The notes under the pieces: model-generated | The model's database searches: none | Told to the model about the DNA's origin: nothing | Seen by the model: the letters and a program-made list of their open reading frames with translations, nothing else | In this document: piece after piece, positions 18,357 to 26,023 of the stretch | Layout: each line of letters starts with the position of its first letter | Numbering within the stretch: position 1 is the stretch's first letter | Source: Sphingomonas sp. S2M10 | GTDB lineage: Bacteria > Pseudomonadota > Alphaproteobacteria > Sphingomonadales > Sphingomonadaceae | Direction of reading: 5' to 3' | Assembly (NCBI RefSeq): GCF_012650175.1 | Contig: NZ_JAAILI010000080.1 | Coordinates: 62,001 to 126,000 of the forward strand | Length of the DNA: 64,000 nt | Program-made: the position numbers and the translations under genes

Positions 18357-19091
18357 GTGGACGGGGGCGACGACATTCTGAAGATCGAGGTCGAGGGCTG
18401 GGAAGGCCCGCTCGACCTGCTGCTGGCGCTGGCGCGCACGCAGAAGGTGGATCTTCGCCAGATCTCGATCCTCGAGCTGGTCGAGCAATATCTCGCCTAT
18501 GTCCATGCCGCGCGCGCGCTGCGGCTGGAGCTGGCCGCCGATTACCTCGTCATGGCGGCGTGGCTCGCGTACCTGAAGTCCGCGCTGCTGCTCCCCCGCA
18601 ACCCCGCCGAAAGCCCGAGCCCGGAGGAACTGGCGCTGCGTCTCCAGCTCCGGCTCGAACGGCTGAGCGCGATGCGCGAGGCGGGCGCGCGGCTGGTCGC
18701 GCGCGACCGGATGGGGCGCGACGTTTTCCCGCGCGGCGCGCCGGAGGGGCTGCGCGTCCAGCGCCAGGCCCGATGGGAAGTGGAGATCTACGACCTGATC
18801 GCCGCCTATGGCCGGATCAGCGCGCGCACCCGGCCCGTCATGCACGTCGTCGCCCACCGGGACGTGATGACGCTGGAGGCGGCGCTGGCGCGGCTCTCCG
18901 CCCAGCTCGGCACGCGGATCGAGTGGAGCGCGATCGAGAGCTTCCTGCCCGAGGGCGCCAGCGACCTCTATCGCCGCTCGGCGCTTGCCTCGTCCTTCGT
19001 CGCGGCGCTGGAGCTGGCGCGGCAGGGGCGCCTGGAGATCCGGCAGGACGCGCCGTTCGCGCCGCTCTACCTCAAGGCGATCCCGCAATGA
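18357..19091 (+). CDS. scpA: Segregation and condensation protein A
   Basis: Kleisin subunit of the SMC-ScpAB condensin. The 244 residues open with the conserved WEGPLDLLLALARTQKVDL segment that binds the SMC neck. The SMC-head-binding winged helix is at the C-terminus (FVAALELARQGRLEIRQ). I chose GTG 18357; an ATG at 18346 is in another frame. It overlaps scpB by 4 bases (ATGA), which fits the stoichiometric complex. Confidence 0.93.
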   Translation: MDGGDDILKIEVEGWEGPLDLLLALARTQKVDLRQISILELVEQYLAYVHAARALRLELAADYLVMAAWLAYLKSALLLPRNPAESPSPEELALRLQLRLERLSAMREAGARLVARDRMGRDVFPRGAPEGLRVQRQARWEVEIYDLIAAYGRISARTRPVMHVVAHRDVMTLEAALARLSAQLGTRIEWSAIESFLPEGASDLYRRSALASSFVAALELARQGRLEIRQDAPFAPLYLKAIPQ

Positions 19092-19687
19092 TCGATCCGG
19101 GCGATCCGGTCCGCGCGGTGGAGGCGGTGCTGTTCGCGTCCGAGGCGCCGATGAGCGTCGACGAGATCCGCGCCTACGTCGGCCCCGAGGTCGACATCCG
19201 CGCGGCGCTGGCGGCGCTCGGCGACCACTATGCCGGGCGTGGGATCGAGCTGGTCCGCCGCGGCGATCGCTGGCATTTCCAGACCGCCGCCGATCTCGCC
19301 CATCTGCTCCGCCGCGACCGCGAGGATAGCCGAAAGCTCAGCCGCGCCGGCATCGAGACGCTGGCGATCATCGCCTATCACGAGCCGGTCACCCGCGCCG
19401 AGATCGAGGCGATCCGCGGCGTGCAGATCTCCAAGGGCACGATCGACGTGCTGATGGAAGCCGGCTGGGTGCGCCCGGCCGGCAGGCGCGAAGTGCCAGG
19501 GCGGCCGCTGATGTACGCGACGACGGCGGGTTTCCTCAGCCATTTCGGACTGGCCAGCCGGCGCGACCTGCCCGGCATCGAGGACCTCAAGGCGGCGGGG
19601 CTGCTCGATCCCGTGGATCTCGCATTGGAACAGCTGGATGCGGCCGAGGCGGCGTCGGAACGCGAAACTGTCACGGATGAGGAATAG
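19088..19687 (+). CDS. scpB: Segregation and condensation protein B
   Basis: Dimeric winged-helix partner of ScpA in condensin. The 199 residues include AVEAVLFASEAPMSVDEIR (first winged helix), LSRAGIETLAIIAYHEPVTR and the highly conserved IEAIRGVQISKGTIDVL with GRPLMYATT. It starts inside the scpA stop. An acidic tail of about 20 residues closes the protein. Confidence 0.94.
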   Translation: MIDPGDPVRAVEAVLFASEAPMSVDEIRAYVGPEVDIRAALAALGDHYAGRGIELVRRGDRWHFQTAADLAHLLRRDREDSRKLSRAGIETLAIIAYHEPVTRAEIEAIRGVQISKGTIDVLMEAGWVRPAGRREVPGRPLMYATTAGFLSHFGLASRRDLPGIEDLKAAGLLDPVDLALEQLDAAEAASERETVTDEE

Positions 19688-19793
19688 AGGCGTCACCTTC
19701 CGTTCGGCGCTGTGTACGGCAGCGTCGGGCGATCAACCGTTGCCGTTGGGGGCCGCGGGCCTTAGATAGGTCTCGATATCAAGGAGAATTCTC

Positions 19794-20027
19794 ATGGGTA
19801 GCTTCAGCCTGATGCACTGGCTGGTCGTCGGCATCATCGCCATCCTGCTGCTGGGCGGCGGCCGTTTCTCCAACATGATGGGTGACGTCGCCAAGGGCAT
19901 CAAGAGCTTCAAGAAGGGCATGGCCGAAGACGACAGCACGACGCCGCCGTCCCGCATCGAGGGCAAGGCCGCGCCGGAACCCGGCTATACCCCGGAAGCC
20001 GAGCGCGCCCGCGAGGAGCAGCGCTAA
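19794..20027 (+). CDS. tatA: Sec-independent translocase protein TatA
   Basis: Pore-forming subunit of the twin-arginine translocase. The 77 residues have a short N-terminal membrane helix (WLVVGIIAILLLGG, about 10-23), the hinge GGRFSNMMGDVAKGIKSFKK and a charged disordered tail. AAGGAGAATTCTC precedes the ATG. It heads the tatA-tatB-tatC group, which would serve the RR-leader DUF1501 protein among others. Confidence 0.95.
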   Translation: MGSFSLMHWLVVGIIAILLLGGGRFSNMMGDVAKGIKSFKKGMAEDDSTTPPSRIEGKAAPEPGYTPEAERAREEQR

Positions 20028-20139
20028 ACCCGTTGCGGGCACCGGCCACGGCCGGGCCCCCGAAGGTTGGTCGCCCGAAGGTTGATCGCAGCGTGCCGGA
20101 GGATCCGGCACATGCCGTGCGAGTGGATACGCCGAAAGA

Positions 20140-20583
20140 ATGTTCGATATCGCGCCCAGCGAGTTTTTGCTCGTGGCCATCGTAGCCCTGGTGTTCATCG
20201 GCCCGAAGGATCTGCCGCGGGCGATGCATTTCGTCGGCAAATGGATGGGCAAGGCGCGCGGCGTCGCCCGCCAGTTCCGCTCGGGGCTCGACTCGATGGT
20301 GCGCGAGGCCGAACTGGCCGAGCTGGAGAAGCAGTGGGCGGCGGAAAATGAGCGGATCATGCGGCAATATCCGCCGCAGCCGCTCGCCGCGCCGGACGCG
20401 CATGCGGCTCCCGCCGCGATCGAGCACCAGCCGCAGCAGGGCGCGGACCAGGAAGATCACGCCCCGGTGATGACGCCGAAACCCGATATCCATCCCGATC
20501 CCGTGCCCGAGACGGTATCCGCCCCCCAACCGGCGCAAAGCGAAGCCCGGCCCGTGCCGCCCGCAGGCGAGGTGCGGCCGTGA
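20140..20583 (+). CDS. tatB: Sec-independent translocase protein TatB
   Basis: Receptor subunit working with TatC. The first 25 residues (MFDIAPSEFLLVAIVALVFI) form the membrane helix with the conserved glutamate, followed by the GPKDLP hinge and an amphipathic helix (GKARGVARQFRSGLDSM). The C-terminal half is a Pro/Ala-rich variable tail. It overlaps tatC by 4 bases. Confidence 0.95.
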   Translation: MFDIAPSEFLLVAIVALVFIGPKDLPRAMHFVGKWMGKARGVARQFRSGLDSMVREAELAELEKQWAAENERIMRQYPPQPLAAPDAHAAPAAIEHQPQQGADQEDHAPVMTPKPDIHPDPVPETVSAPQPAQSEARPVPPAGEVRP

Positions 20584-21362
20584 GCGAGATCGACGATAGC
20601 CAGGCACCGCTGCTCGATCATCTGATCGAGCTCCGCCGGCGACTGATCTGGTCGATCGTGTCGCTGCTCGTCGCGTTCGGCGGCAGCCTCTATTTCGCGC
20701 GCGGCATCCTGGGCTTCCTGGTGGCGCCGTTGAAGACCGCCGGGCAGGCGAGGATCATCAACACCGACATTTTCGGCGGCTTCCTGGTCGAGGTGAAGGT
20801 CGCGTTTTTCGCAGGGCTGATGATCGCCTTCCCGATCATCGCCAACCAGCTGTGGCAGTTCGTCGCGCCGGGCCTGTACCGCCGCGAGAAGCAGGCGCTG
20901 CTGCCGTTCCTGCTGGCAACGCCGATCCTGTTCATCGCCGGCGCGGCAATGGCCTATTATGTCGCGATACCGGTGGCCCTGAAGTTCCTGCTCGGCTTCC
21001 AGGGCAATCTGGGCGGGGTGGAGCAGACCGCGCTGCCGGATGTGAACAACTATCTCAAGTTCATCATGCAGTTCATTTTCGGCTTCGGGATCTCGTTCCT
21101 GCTGCCGGTGCTGCTGATGCTGCTCGAACATGCCGGCATCGTCACCTATGAGCAGCTGAAGGGCGCATGGCGCTATGCCATCGTCGCCGCGGTTGCGATC
21201 GCCGCGGTGCTGACGCCGCCGGACATCGGCTCGCAGCTGCTGCTGGCGGGTCCGCTGGTCGGGCTGTATTTCCTGTCGCTGGTAGCGATCTACTTCACCC
21301 GGCGGCGGCGCGAGCGCAGCGCGGCGGCCGAGATCGACGGCGAGACCCAGACCGCTGAATGA
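20580..21362 (+). CDS. tatC: Sec-independent translocase protein TatC
   Basis: Multi-spanning core receptor that recognises twin-arginine signals. It has 260 residues and six predicted membrane helices. The conserved N-terminal LLDHLIELRRRLIWS and the FGISFLLPVLLMLL segment (fourth or fifth helix) are present. The GTG start overlaps the tatB stop. A charged, Arg-rich C-terminus follows the last helix. Confidence 0.95.
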   Translation: MSEIDDSQAPLLDHLIELRRRLIWSIVSLLVAFGGSLYFARGILGFLVAPLKTAGQARIINTDIFGGFLVEVKVAFFAGLMIAFPIIANQLWQFVAPGLYRREKQALLPFLLATPILFIAGAAMAYYVAIPVALKFLLGFQGNLGGVEQTALPDVNNYLKFIMQFIFGFGISFLLPVLLMLLEHAGIVTYEQLKGAWRYAIVAAVAIAAVLTPPDIGSQLLLAGPLVGLYFLSLVAIYFTRRRRERSAAAEIDGETQTAE

Positions 21363-21367
21363 GCGAC

Positions 21368-21395
21368 GCCCCCGCCGCGGGAAAGCGGCAGGGGC
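21368..21395. terminator. Stem-loop between tatC and the entericidin-like gene
   Basis: GCCCCCGCCGC and GCGGCAGGGGC form an 11-bp stem with one mismatch and a six-base loop. It lies between two convergent genes and may serve both. There is no long U-run on either strand. Confidence 0.55.
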
Positions 21396-21407
21396 GCGCC
21401 GAAATCC

Positions 21408-21542
21408 TTACTTCGACTTGTCGGCCGTGTTGGCGACGGTGTCGCCCGCCGAGGATACGTCCTTGCCAACGCCTTCGACGGTGTTGCAGGCGGCGATCAG
21501 CAGCGTGCCGGCAAGTGCGGCGCAGGCGATAAGTGTACGCAT
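21408..21542 (-). CDS. Entericidin-like small lipoprotein
   Basis: The 44-residue protein has a lipobox signal (MRTLIACAALAGTLLIAAC, lipidated Cys19) followed by NTVEGVGKDVSSAGDTV, the usual entericidin A/B layout. It is probably an outer-membrane or periplasm-facing lipopeptide, often stress-induced in alphaproteobacteria. AAGGAG precedes the start by seven bases. A sigma-EcfG-like promoter lies about 45 bases upstream, and the general stress locus is next to it. Confidence 0.85.
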   Translation of the reverse strand: MRTLIACAALAGTLLIAACNTVEGVGKDVSSAGDTVANTADKSK

Positions 21543-21584
21543 AGAACATCTCCTTCTTTCCCCGTTGAACGGGACGGGAGCTTC

Positions 21585-21609
21585 AATGCTGCGGGGATGG
21601 AAACGTTCC
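21585..21609 (-). promoter_or_regulatory. Candidate sigma-EcfG promoter of the entericidin-like gene
   Basis: On the minus strand GGAAC is followed after 16 bases by CATT. The consensus for general stress sigma factors is GGAAC-N16/17-CGTT, so there is one mismatch. It is correctly oriented 43 bases before the start codon. Confidence 0.45.
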
Positions 21610-21667
21610 TGCTTCGCACCCCTTGGGGCGACACATGGGTCTAAAGCGATGGTGCTGGAACGTAGTA

Positions 21668-21713
21668 GGCCCGGAAGCGCCACCGGGGGGGGGAGGGTAG
21701 ACGCTTCCGGGCC
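21668..21713. terminator. Strong 12-bp hairpin of uncertain role
   Basis: GGCCCGGAAGCG and CGCTTCCGGGCC form a perfect 12-bp stem around a G-rich loop, upstream of the entericidin-like gene and past the end of the minus-strand kinase gene. It probably stops transcripts from the kinase gene; there is no clear U-run. Confidence 0.4.
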
Positions 21714-21809
21714 CATGTCGTGGATAGCGAGAGCGGGGGGGCAAAAGGTCACTATCCGAACTTCAAAACGCGGACTTGGCCGGCTGGTTCCGGCACCCCT
21801 CGCACTTTT

Positions 21810-23378
21810 TTAGAAGCGCCCGGTAATCGCGATCGTGGTTTCGTAGGCGCCGACCAGCGGATCATGGTGGAGCTGGGTGCGCAGCTGGCGGGCGAGGCCC
21901 ATCAGCACGCGACCATAGCGCTTTTCGACCAGCCCCTCGAAGGTGGGACCGCCGACCAGCGCGGGCGAGGATACCCGCACCACCGCGCGATCGCCGTTTT
22001 CCGGCGCTTTCATCGAAATCCGGATCTGGGCGGATTCGTTGCAGGTGATCGCCAGCTCGATCATCTCGGTCAGCAGGAACGCGACCGCGATGGCGGTGTC
22101 CTGCGTGACGAGCAGCGATTCGACCTCGAGCGTGATGCCGAGACCGCGCGCCTGTTCCGGGGCGGTCGCGCGCAGATTGGCGGCGAGCTCGCCGATCACC
22201 GAGCGAAGTTCCAGCCCGCGATTCTCCTCCATTTCGGCGTAATGGTGGCGATGCACCACCGCGAGCGCGTCGACCCGCCGCTGGATCGAGGCATAGGCGT
22301 TGGCCGCCTCCTGCCCCTTGGCGGCACGCGCATGGAAGTTGATCAGGCTGGAGATGACCTGAAGATTGTTCTTCACCCGGTGGTGGACCTCGCGGGTGAG
22401 GCGGGTCTGCTGCACCAGGCCCTTTGCAAGATCGGCCTCGTGCGCCTGCACGGTTCGGCTGATATCGCTGAACGTGTCGCCCAGCTCGCGGATCTCCTGC
22501 GCCGGGATGGGCCCGAGCCGCTCGGTGTCGATCACGTCTCCCGGCTGATAGTTGGCGACGGCACTGCGCAGCTGGCGGAGCGGGCGGATCAGCAGGATGT
22601 CTACGACGAACCAGCCGATTCCGGCAGCGGCGATCCACATCACGACCAGCAGCACCGTTGCGATTACCAGTGGCGAGGTGATGGGCGCGCCGGGCATAGT
22701 GGTTTCGAGCGCGAGATCGTCCACGCCCAAGTTGCTGCGCAGGCTCTTGCCGCGATCGAGCGGGCCATTGTCCTTGAGCGCGCGAAGGGTCAGCCGGTCG
22801 CCGCGGCCGATCAGCGCCGCGCCATATTCCGGGACGAAGCCGCTCGGGCGTGCCAGGCCGGCGAGCAGGTCGCGCGGGTAATAGGCGGTGGCGGTGGCGC
22901 CGTCGCCGCCGCTGATTCGCAGCAACAGGCCGCCGGGGACGATCCGCGCCGCCACGTCGCCGCGCGGCGAATCGAGCAATCCCGCCTGCTCGAACGGCCG
23001 GCCGCACAAGGTGCGCCCGCGACCGTCGCGAACGACGAAATGGGCCTGGCCCTGCGCAGCGTAGGTCCCGGCGAGGCGGGTACAGCTGGGGGCATCGTCG
23101 GGATTGCGTTCAAGGGCGGCGAGCGCCTCCCCGAGCTGCGCGACATGGTTCGCCAGCAGGTTTTCGAGATTGCCCGCGCTCTCCTGCGCGGTGACGCTGA
23201 GCCGCTCGCGCGCCTCGTCATCGGCGCTCCGCGTCGTCTGCAGCGTGGTGAACAGCGCGATCAGCGCGAGCGGCAGCAACGCGCCGACCAGAATCAGGAA
23301 GACCTTGGCGCCGGTAGGCAACCGTCCGAGCGCCGCCGAGAAGCCTCGGCCGCGGAGTGGGGAATCCGGCGAGTTCAT
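21810..23378 (-). CDS. PhyP-like sensor histidine kinase homologue (HisKA_2 type) with degenerate ATPase domain
   Basis: The 522-residue inner-membrane protein has membrane helices at about 25-45 and 236-258 around a periplasmic sensor region, then a HAMP-like linker. A HisKA_2 dimerisation domain carries REVHHRVKNNLQVISSLI (phospho-acceptor His333). The expected N-box asparagine motif is replaced by TEMIELAI (437-444), and no G1/G2 boxes are recognisable, so ATP binding looks lost. It is 12 bases downstream of nepR on the same strand. In Sphingomonas the kinase homologue PhyP in this position negatively regulates PhyR, probably as a phosphatase. That assignment is inferred from context. Confidence 0.8.
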   Translation of the reverse strand: MNSPDSPLRGRGFSAALGRLPTGAKVFLILVGALLPLALIALFTTLQTTRSADDEARERLSVTAQESAGNLENLLANHVAQLGEALAALERNPDDAPSCTRLAGTYAAQGQAHFVVRDGRGRTLCGRPFEQAGLLDSPRGDVAARIVPGGLLLRISGGDGATATAYYPRDLLAGLARPSGFVPEYGAALIGRGDRLTLRALKDNGPLDRGKSLRSNLGVDDLALETTMPGAPITSPLVIATVLLVVMWIAAAGIGWFVVDILLIRPLRQLRSAVANYQPGDVIDTERLGPIPAQEIRELGDTFSDISRTVQAHEADLAKGLVQQTRLTREVHHRVKNNLQVISSLINFHARAAKGQEAANAYASIQRRVDALAVVHRHHYAEMEENRGLELRSVIGELAANLRATAPEQARGLGITLEVESLLVTQDTAIAVAFLLTEMIELAITCNESAQIRISMKAPENGDRAVVRVSSPALVGGPTFEGLVEKRYGRVLMGLARQLRTQLHHDPLVGAYETTIAITGRF

Positions 23379-23390
23379 GCGCGGATTCGT

Positions 23391-23561
23391 TTAATCGAGC
23401 TTCTTCAAGAGGTCGAGCAGATCGTCCGGGACGGATTCGTTCAGCGTTTCGTCATATGCGCGGCGCAATACGTCTCCGACATCGGGATTGGGACGCGGCT
23501 TCTTGTTGCCTCCCTGCTCCGGCTGCGGCTGCTTGCCCTGATCATCTTTAGCGGAATGCAC
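23391..23561 (-). CDS. nepR: Anti-sigma factor NepR
   Basis: Small anti-sigma factor that holds EcfG until phosphorylated PhyR binds it. The C-terminal core DVLRRAYDETLNESVPDDLL is the NepR signature of two helices. I chose GTG 23561 (56 residues), which has AGGGGGG five bases upstream. An in-frame GTG at 23597 would add 12 residues but has no ribosome binding site. It is divergent from phyR and followed at once by the PhyP-like gene. Confidence 0.88.
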   Translation of the reverse strand: MHSAKDDQGKQPQPEQGGNKKPRPNPDVGDVLRRAYDETLNESVPDDLLDLLKKLD

Positions 23562-23698
23562 CAATTCCCCCCTAAGGGTCCGGAAATGTCCGGACACCCG
23601 GACGTATGAACGATGTGACCGCTACCGCGAATACCGCGAACGACGCCGAGTGCAAGCACCCAGCGTCGCTGCAACCATTCACGCGGTCCGGTCGATGA

Positions 23699-23723
23699 AA
23701 CCAAAGAGCACCTCGATTGTTCC
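23699..23723 (-). promoter_or_regulatory. Candidate sigma-EcfG promoter of nepR
   Basis: Minus-strand GGAAC is followed after 16 bases by GGTT (consensus CGTT). nepR promoters in related bacteria are autoregulated by EcfG. The leader to the GTG would be about 130 bases. Confidence 0.55.
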
Positions 23724-23764
23724 ACGTTCGATGCGAAATCCGGGGAGGGGCTTCTTCGGGTGAC

Positions 23765-23789
23765 GGAATCAATTGAAATACGGCCCGTC
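23765..23789 (+). promoter_or_regulatory. Weak candidate sigma-EcfG promoter of phyR
   Basis: Plus-strand GGAAT-N16-CGTC differs from the GGAAC-N16-CGTT consensus at two positions. It has the right orientation and distance (about 45 bases) to the phyR start. Confidence 0.3.
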
Positions 23790-23833
23790 GGGGGCGACAA
23801 AGGCTCCCGAACCTGATGGAGAATACACAGCTC

Positions 23834-24631
23834 ATGTCGCTTGGTCAGCAACTCGCGCCGCACCTTCCGCTCCTGCGTCGCTATGCCCGTGCGCTCACCG
23901 GCAACCAGGCCGAAGGCGACCGCTATGTCCGCGCCGCTCTGGAAGCGATCGTGGAGGCCCCGGATCAGTTCCCCCGCGATGTCGATGCGCGGCTGGGCCT
24001 GTACCGCACCTTCCAGGTGATCTGGCAGTCGAGCCAGTGGGACGACAGCATCGATGCGGTCGAGCAGGGGACGGATGCGGAGTCGATCGCGCGCAAGCGG
24101 CTCGCGCGGCTGACCCCGCTGTCGCGGCAGGCGCTGCTGCTGACGACGGTGGAAGGTTTCCCGCCCGAGGACGCCGCCTATCTGATCGGCGAGGAGACCG
24201 CCCGCGTTTCCGAGCTGGTCGCCGAGGCGGTGACCGAGATCGAGCGCCAGACCCGCACCCGCGTGATGATCATCGAGGACGAGCCGCTGATCGCGATGGA
24301 TCTCGAGCAGATCGTCCGCGACCTGGGCCATGACGTGACCGGCGTGGCCGTCACCCGCGACGAAGCCGTGGCACTTGCGATGGAAGACCGGCCGGGCCTG
24401 GTGCTCGCCGACATCCAGCTGGCGGATGACAGCTCGGGCATCGATGCGGTGAAGGACATCCTCGCCGAATTCGCGGTGCCGGTGATCTTCATCACCGCCT
24501 TCCCCGAGCGTCTGCTCACCGGCGAGCGCCCTGAGCCGACCTTCCTGATCACCAAGCCGTTCCAGCGCGAAACGGTGAAGGCGACGATCAGCCAGGCGCT
24601 GTTCTTCGACGAGGCGACCGTCCCCGCCTGA
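23834..24631 (+). CDS. phyR: General stress response regulator PhyR
   Basis: Anti-anti-sigma response regulator of about 265 residues. The N-terminal half is a sigma-factor mimic (LAPHLPLLRRYARALTGNQA; then ARLTPLSRQALLLTTVEGF, a sigma4-like region) that captures NepR. The C-terminal receiver has the acidic pocket IIEDEPL, the phospho-acceptor Asp in VLADIQL and Lys in ITKPFQ. I prefer ATG 23834 because MSLGQQLAPHLP is the usual N-terminus; ATG 23816 adds six residues. Phosphorylation frees EcfG from NepR. Confidence 0.95.
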   Translation: MSLGQQLAPHLPLLRRYARALTGNQAEGDRYVRAALEAIVEAPDQFPRDVDARLGLYRTFQVIWQSSQWDDSIDAVEQGTDAESIARKRLARLTPLSRQALLLTTVEGFPPEDAAYLIGEETARVSELVAEAVTEIERQTRTRVMIIEDEPLIAMDLEQIVRDLGHDVTGVAVTRDEAVALAMEDRPGLVLADIQLADDSSGIDAVKDILAEFAVPVIFITAFPERLLTGERPEPTFLITKPFQRETVKATISQALFFDEATVPA

Positions 24632-24696
24632 GCGGAAAATACGGGCGGGTTCCCTCCGGTACGGAGCTAAAACGGTTCTCGGGGGTTTAGCACATC

Positions 24697-24834
24697 ATGG
24701 CTGAGCAAGATGAACCCGCCCATCTCACCACCGATCGTGCCCGCGCCGGCGCGACTCCCGGGGTGGCGCGCTACGTGCTGATCATCGGCACGTTGCTGGT
24801 CATTGTGATTTTTGCTGTTATCTTGTTGGTTTGA
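24697..24834 (+). CDS. 45-residue single-helix membrane peptide
   Basis: MAEQDEPAHLTTDRARAG forms a hydrophilic cytoplasmic half, and the rest (VARYVLIIGTLLVIVIFAV...) is one membrane helix running to the C-terminus. The ATG-to-TGA frame is clean and lies 65 bases after phyR, ahead of ecfG on the same strand. Function is unknown. Its position within the stress locus suggests co-regulation, and similar tiny membrane genes are often missed in annotation. Confidence 0.6.
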   Translation: MAEQDEPAHLTTDRARAGATPGVARYVLIIGTLLVIVIFAVILLV

Positions 24835-24930
24835 CGGAAAATGCTGCAAAGCGTGATGCTTGACATCAAGCCGTTGGACCCCAGCTTGACAACGAACCGC
24901 GACGCCCAGCGCGCTAACGAACGGGATTGC

Positions 24931-25581
24931 ATGACGGAAGCTACCCACACGGATCACGACGAGCCGGGCGCAAACGCGGCCCCGGTGGAACATGTTTCGC
25001 TGTCGGATCCCGAGTTCAAGACGCAGCTGGCACAGGTTATCCCGCATCTGCGCGCCTTCGGGCGCTCGCTGTCGGGCAGCCGTGATCTCGCAGACGATCT
25101 GGTGCAGGAAACGCTGCTCAAGGCGTGGGCTGCGCGCAAGCGGTTCCAGGCCGGTACCAACATGCGCGCCTGGACCTTCATCATCCTGCGCAACCTCTAT
25201 CTCAGCCAGATGCGCCGCGCGCGTTTCAAGGGCGAGTGGGACGATCTCGTCGCCGATCGGCTGCTGGCGGCACCGGCGAGCCAGGATCGCCATGTCGAGC
25301 TGGCGGACATGCAGCGTGCGCTGCTGCACCTGCCCCAGCCGCAGCGCGAGGCACTGATCCTCGTCGGCGCCGGTGGTTTCGCCTATGAGGAAGCTGCCGA
25401 GATCTGCCAGGTGGCGGTGGGCACCATCAAGAGCCGCGTTGCGCGTGGCCGCGTCGCGCTGGAAGCGCTGATGTCCGAAGGGCAGTTGCCCTCGCGCCGC
25501 TCGACCGCGCTCAACGAGGACGGGCGCACCGCGCTCGACACCATCATGGGCGAAGTGGACGATCTCAGCCGCGAACGCTGA
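24931..25581 (+). CDS. ecfG: ECF sigma factor EcfG (general stress)
   Basis: Alternative sigma factor of about 216 residues directing the general stress regulon. Region 2 is present (LRAFGRSLSGSRDLADDLVQ, RAWTFIILRNLYLSQMRR) and region 4 has LPQPQREALILVGAGGFAYE with EAAEICQVAVGTIKSRVARG. The ATG at 24931 matches the family start; the frame is open from 24841 but that extension looks non-coding. The partner genes phyR and nepR are immediately upstream. Confidence 0.93.
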   Translation: MTEATHTDHDEPGANAAPVEHVSLSDPEFKTQLAQVIPHLRAFGRSLSGSRDLADDLVQETLLKAWAARKRFQAGTNMRAWTFIILRNLYLSQMRRARFKGEWDDLVADRLLAAPASQDRHVELADMQRALLHLPQPQREALILVGAGGFAYEEAAEICQVAVGTIKSRVARGRVALEALMSEGQLPSRRSTALNEDGRTALDTIMGEVDDLSRER

Positions 25582-25632
25582 CGCCTGCGTCCACGCGCCT
25601 GTGGACATTCCCAATCGTCGACCGATGCACAT

Positions 25633-25674
25633 CATGAAAACCTGCTCTTCGTTGAAGGAGGGCAGGTTTTCATG
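25633..25674 (+). terminator. 13-bp perfect inverted repeat spanning a start codon
   Basis: CATGAAAACCTGC (25633-25645) pairs perfectly with GCAGGTTTTCATG (25662-25674). A nested CTTC/GAAG pair and a GGAGG sequence lie in the loop. It may end the ecfG transcript (short U-run in the right arm). It also contains the ATG of the next small gene, so it could control that gene's translation. Confidence 0.65.
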
Positions 25675-25800
25675 CGTCTCGATCGTTCGCATCATCGTCA
25701 ATCAGGCTTCGGTCCGACCGCTGCCAGTGTCGTTGCACTCGTCGCACTGCTGAGCATGTTGTCGCTTGTGCTGTGGAAGCTGTTCCAGGTGACCGGTTGA
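25672..25800 (+). CDS. 42-residue membrane peptide
   Basis: A short basic N-terminus (MRLDRSHHRQSGFG) is followed by one membrane helix (ASVVALVALLSMLSLVLW) and a six-residue tail. GGAGGG lies about 8-12 bases upstream within the loop of a 13-bp inverted repeat, and the ATG is in the repeat's right arm. It lies between ecfG and the SRP RNA. Function is unknown; it could be a stress-linked membrane peptide. Confidence 0.5.
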   Translation: MRLDRSHHRQSGFGPTAASVVALVALLSMLSLVLWKLFQVTG

Positions 25801-25851
25801 GCGTGCGGAAATCGCCCCTTGCCACCCGCAGCGGCTTCGCCCATATGCGCC

Positions 25852-25946
25852 GCGGGAGTCGGGCGGACGGGATCGTCGCCAACCCGGTCAGGTCCGGAAG
25901 GAAGCAGCCGTAACGATTTCGTCCCGGGTCGTTCCGGCTCCCACCC
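25852..25946 (+). ncRNA. ffs: Signal recognition particle RNA (4.5S type)
   Basis: The diagnostic SRP domain IV sequence GGTCAGGTCCGGAAGGAAGC is followed by AGCC. Flanking sequence pairs as a long stem (GGGAGTCGGG at the 5' end with CCGGCTCCC at the 3' end). About 95 nt is normal for the short alphaproteobacterial form. Ends are estimated from the outer stem. It lies upstream of dnaX, a frequent location. Ffh binds this RNA for co-translational targeting to the membrane. Confidence 0.93.
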
Positions 25947-26023
25947 ATCCTCTACATCGCTATCCACAGGCCAGCGCGCCTGGCGCTTCGACAAATCGTC
26001 TGCGGATGCCTAGATAGGCGGCG

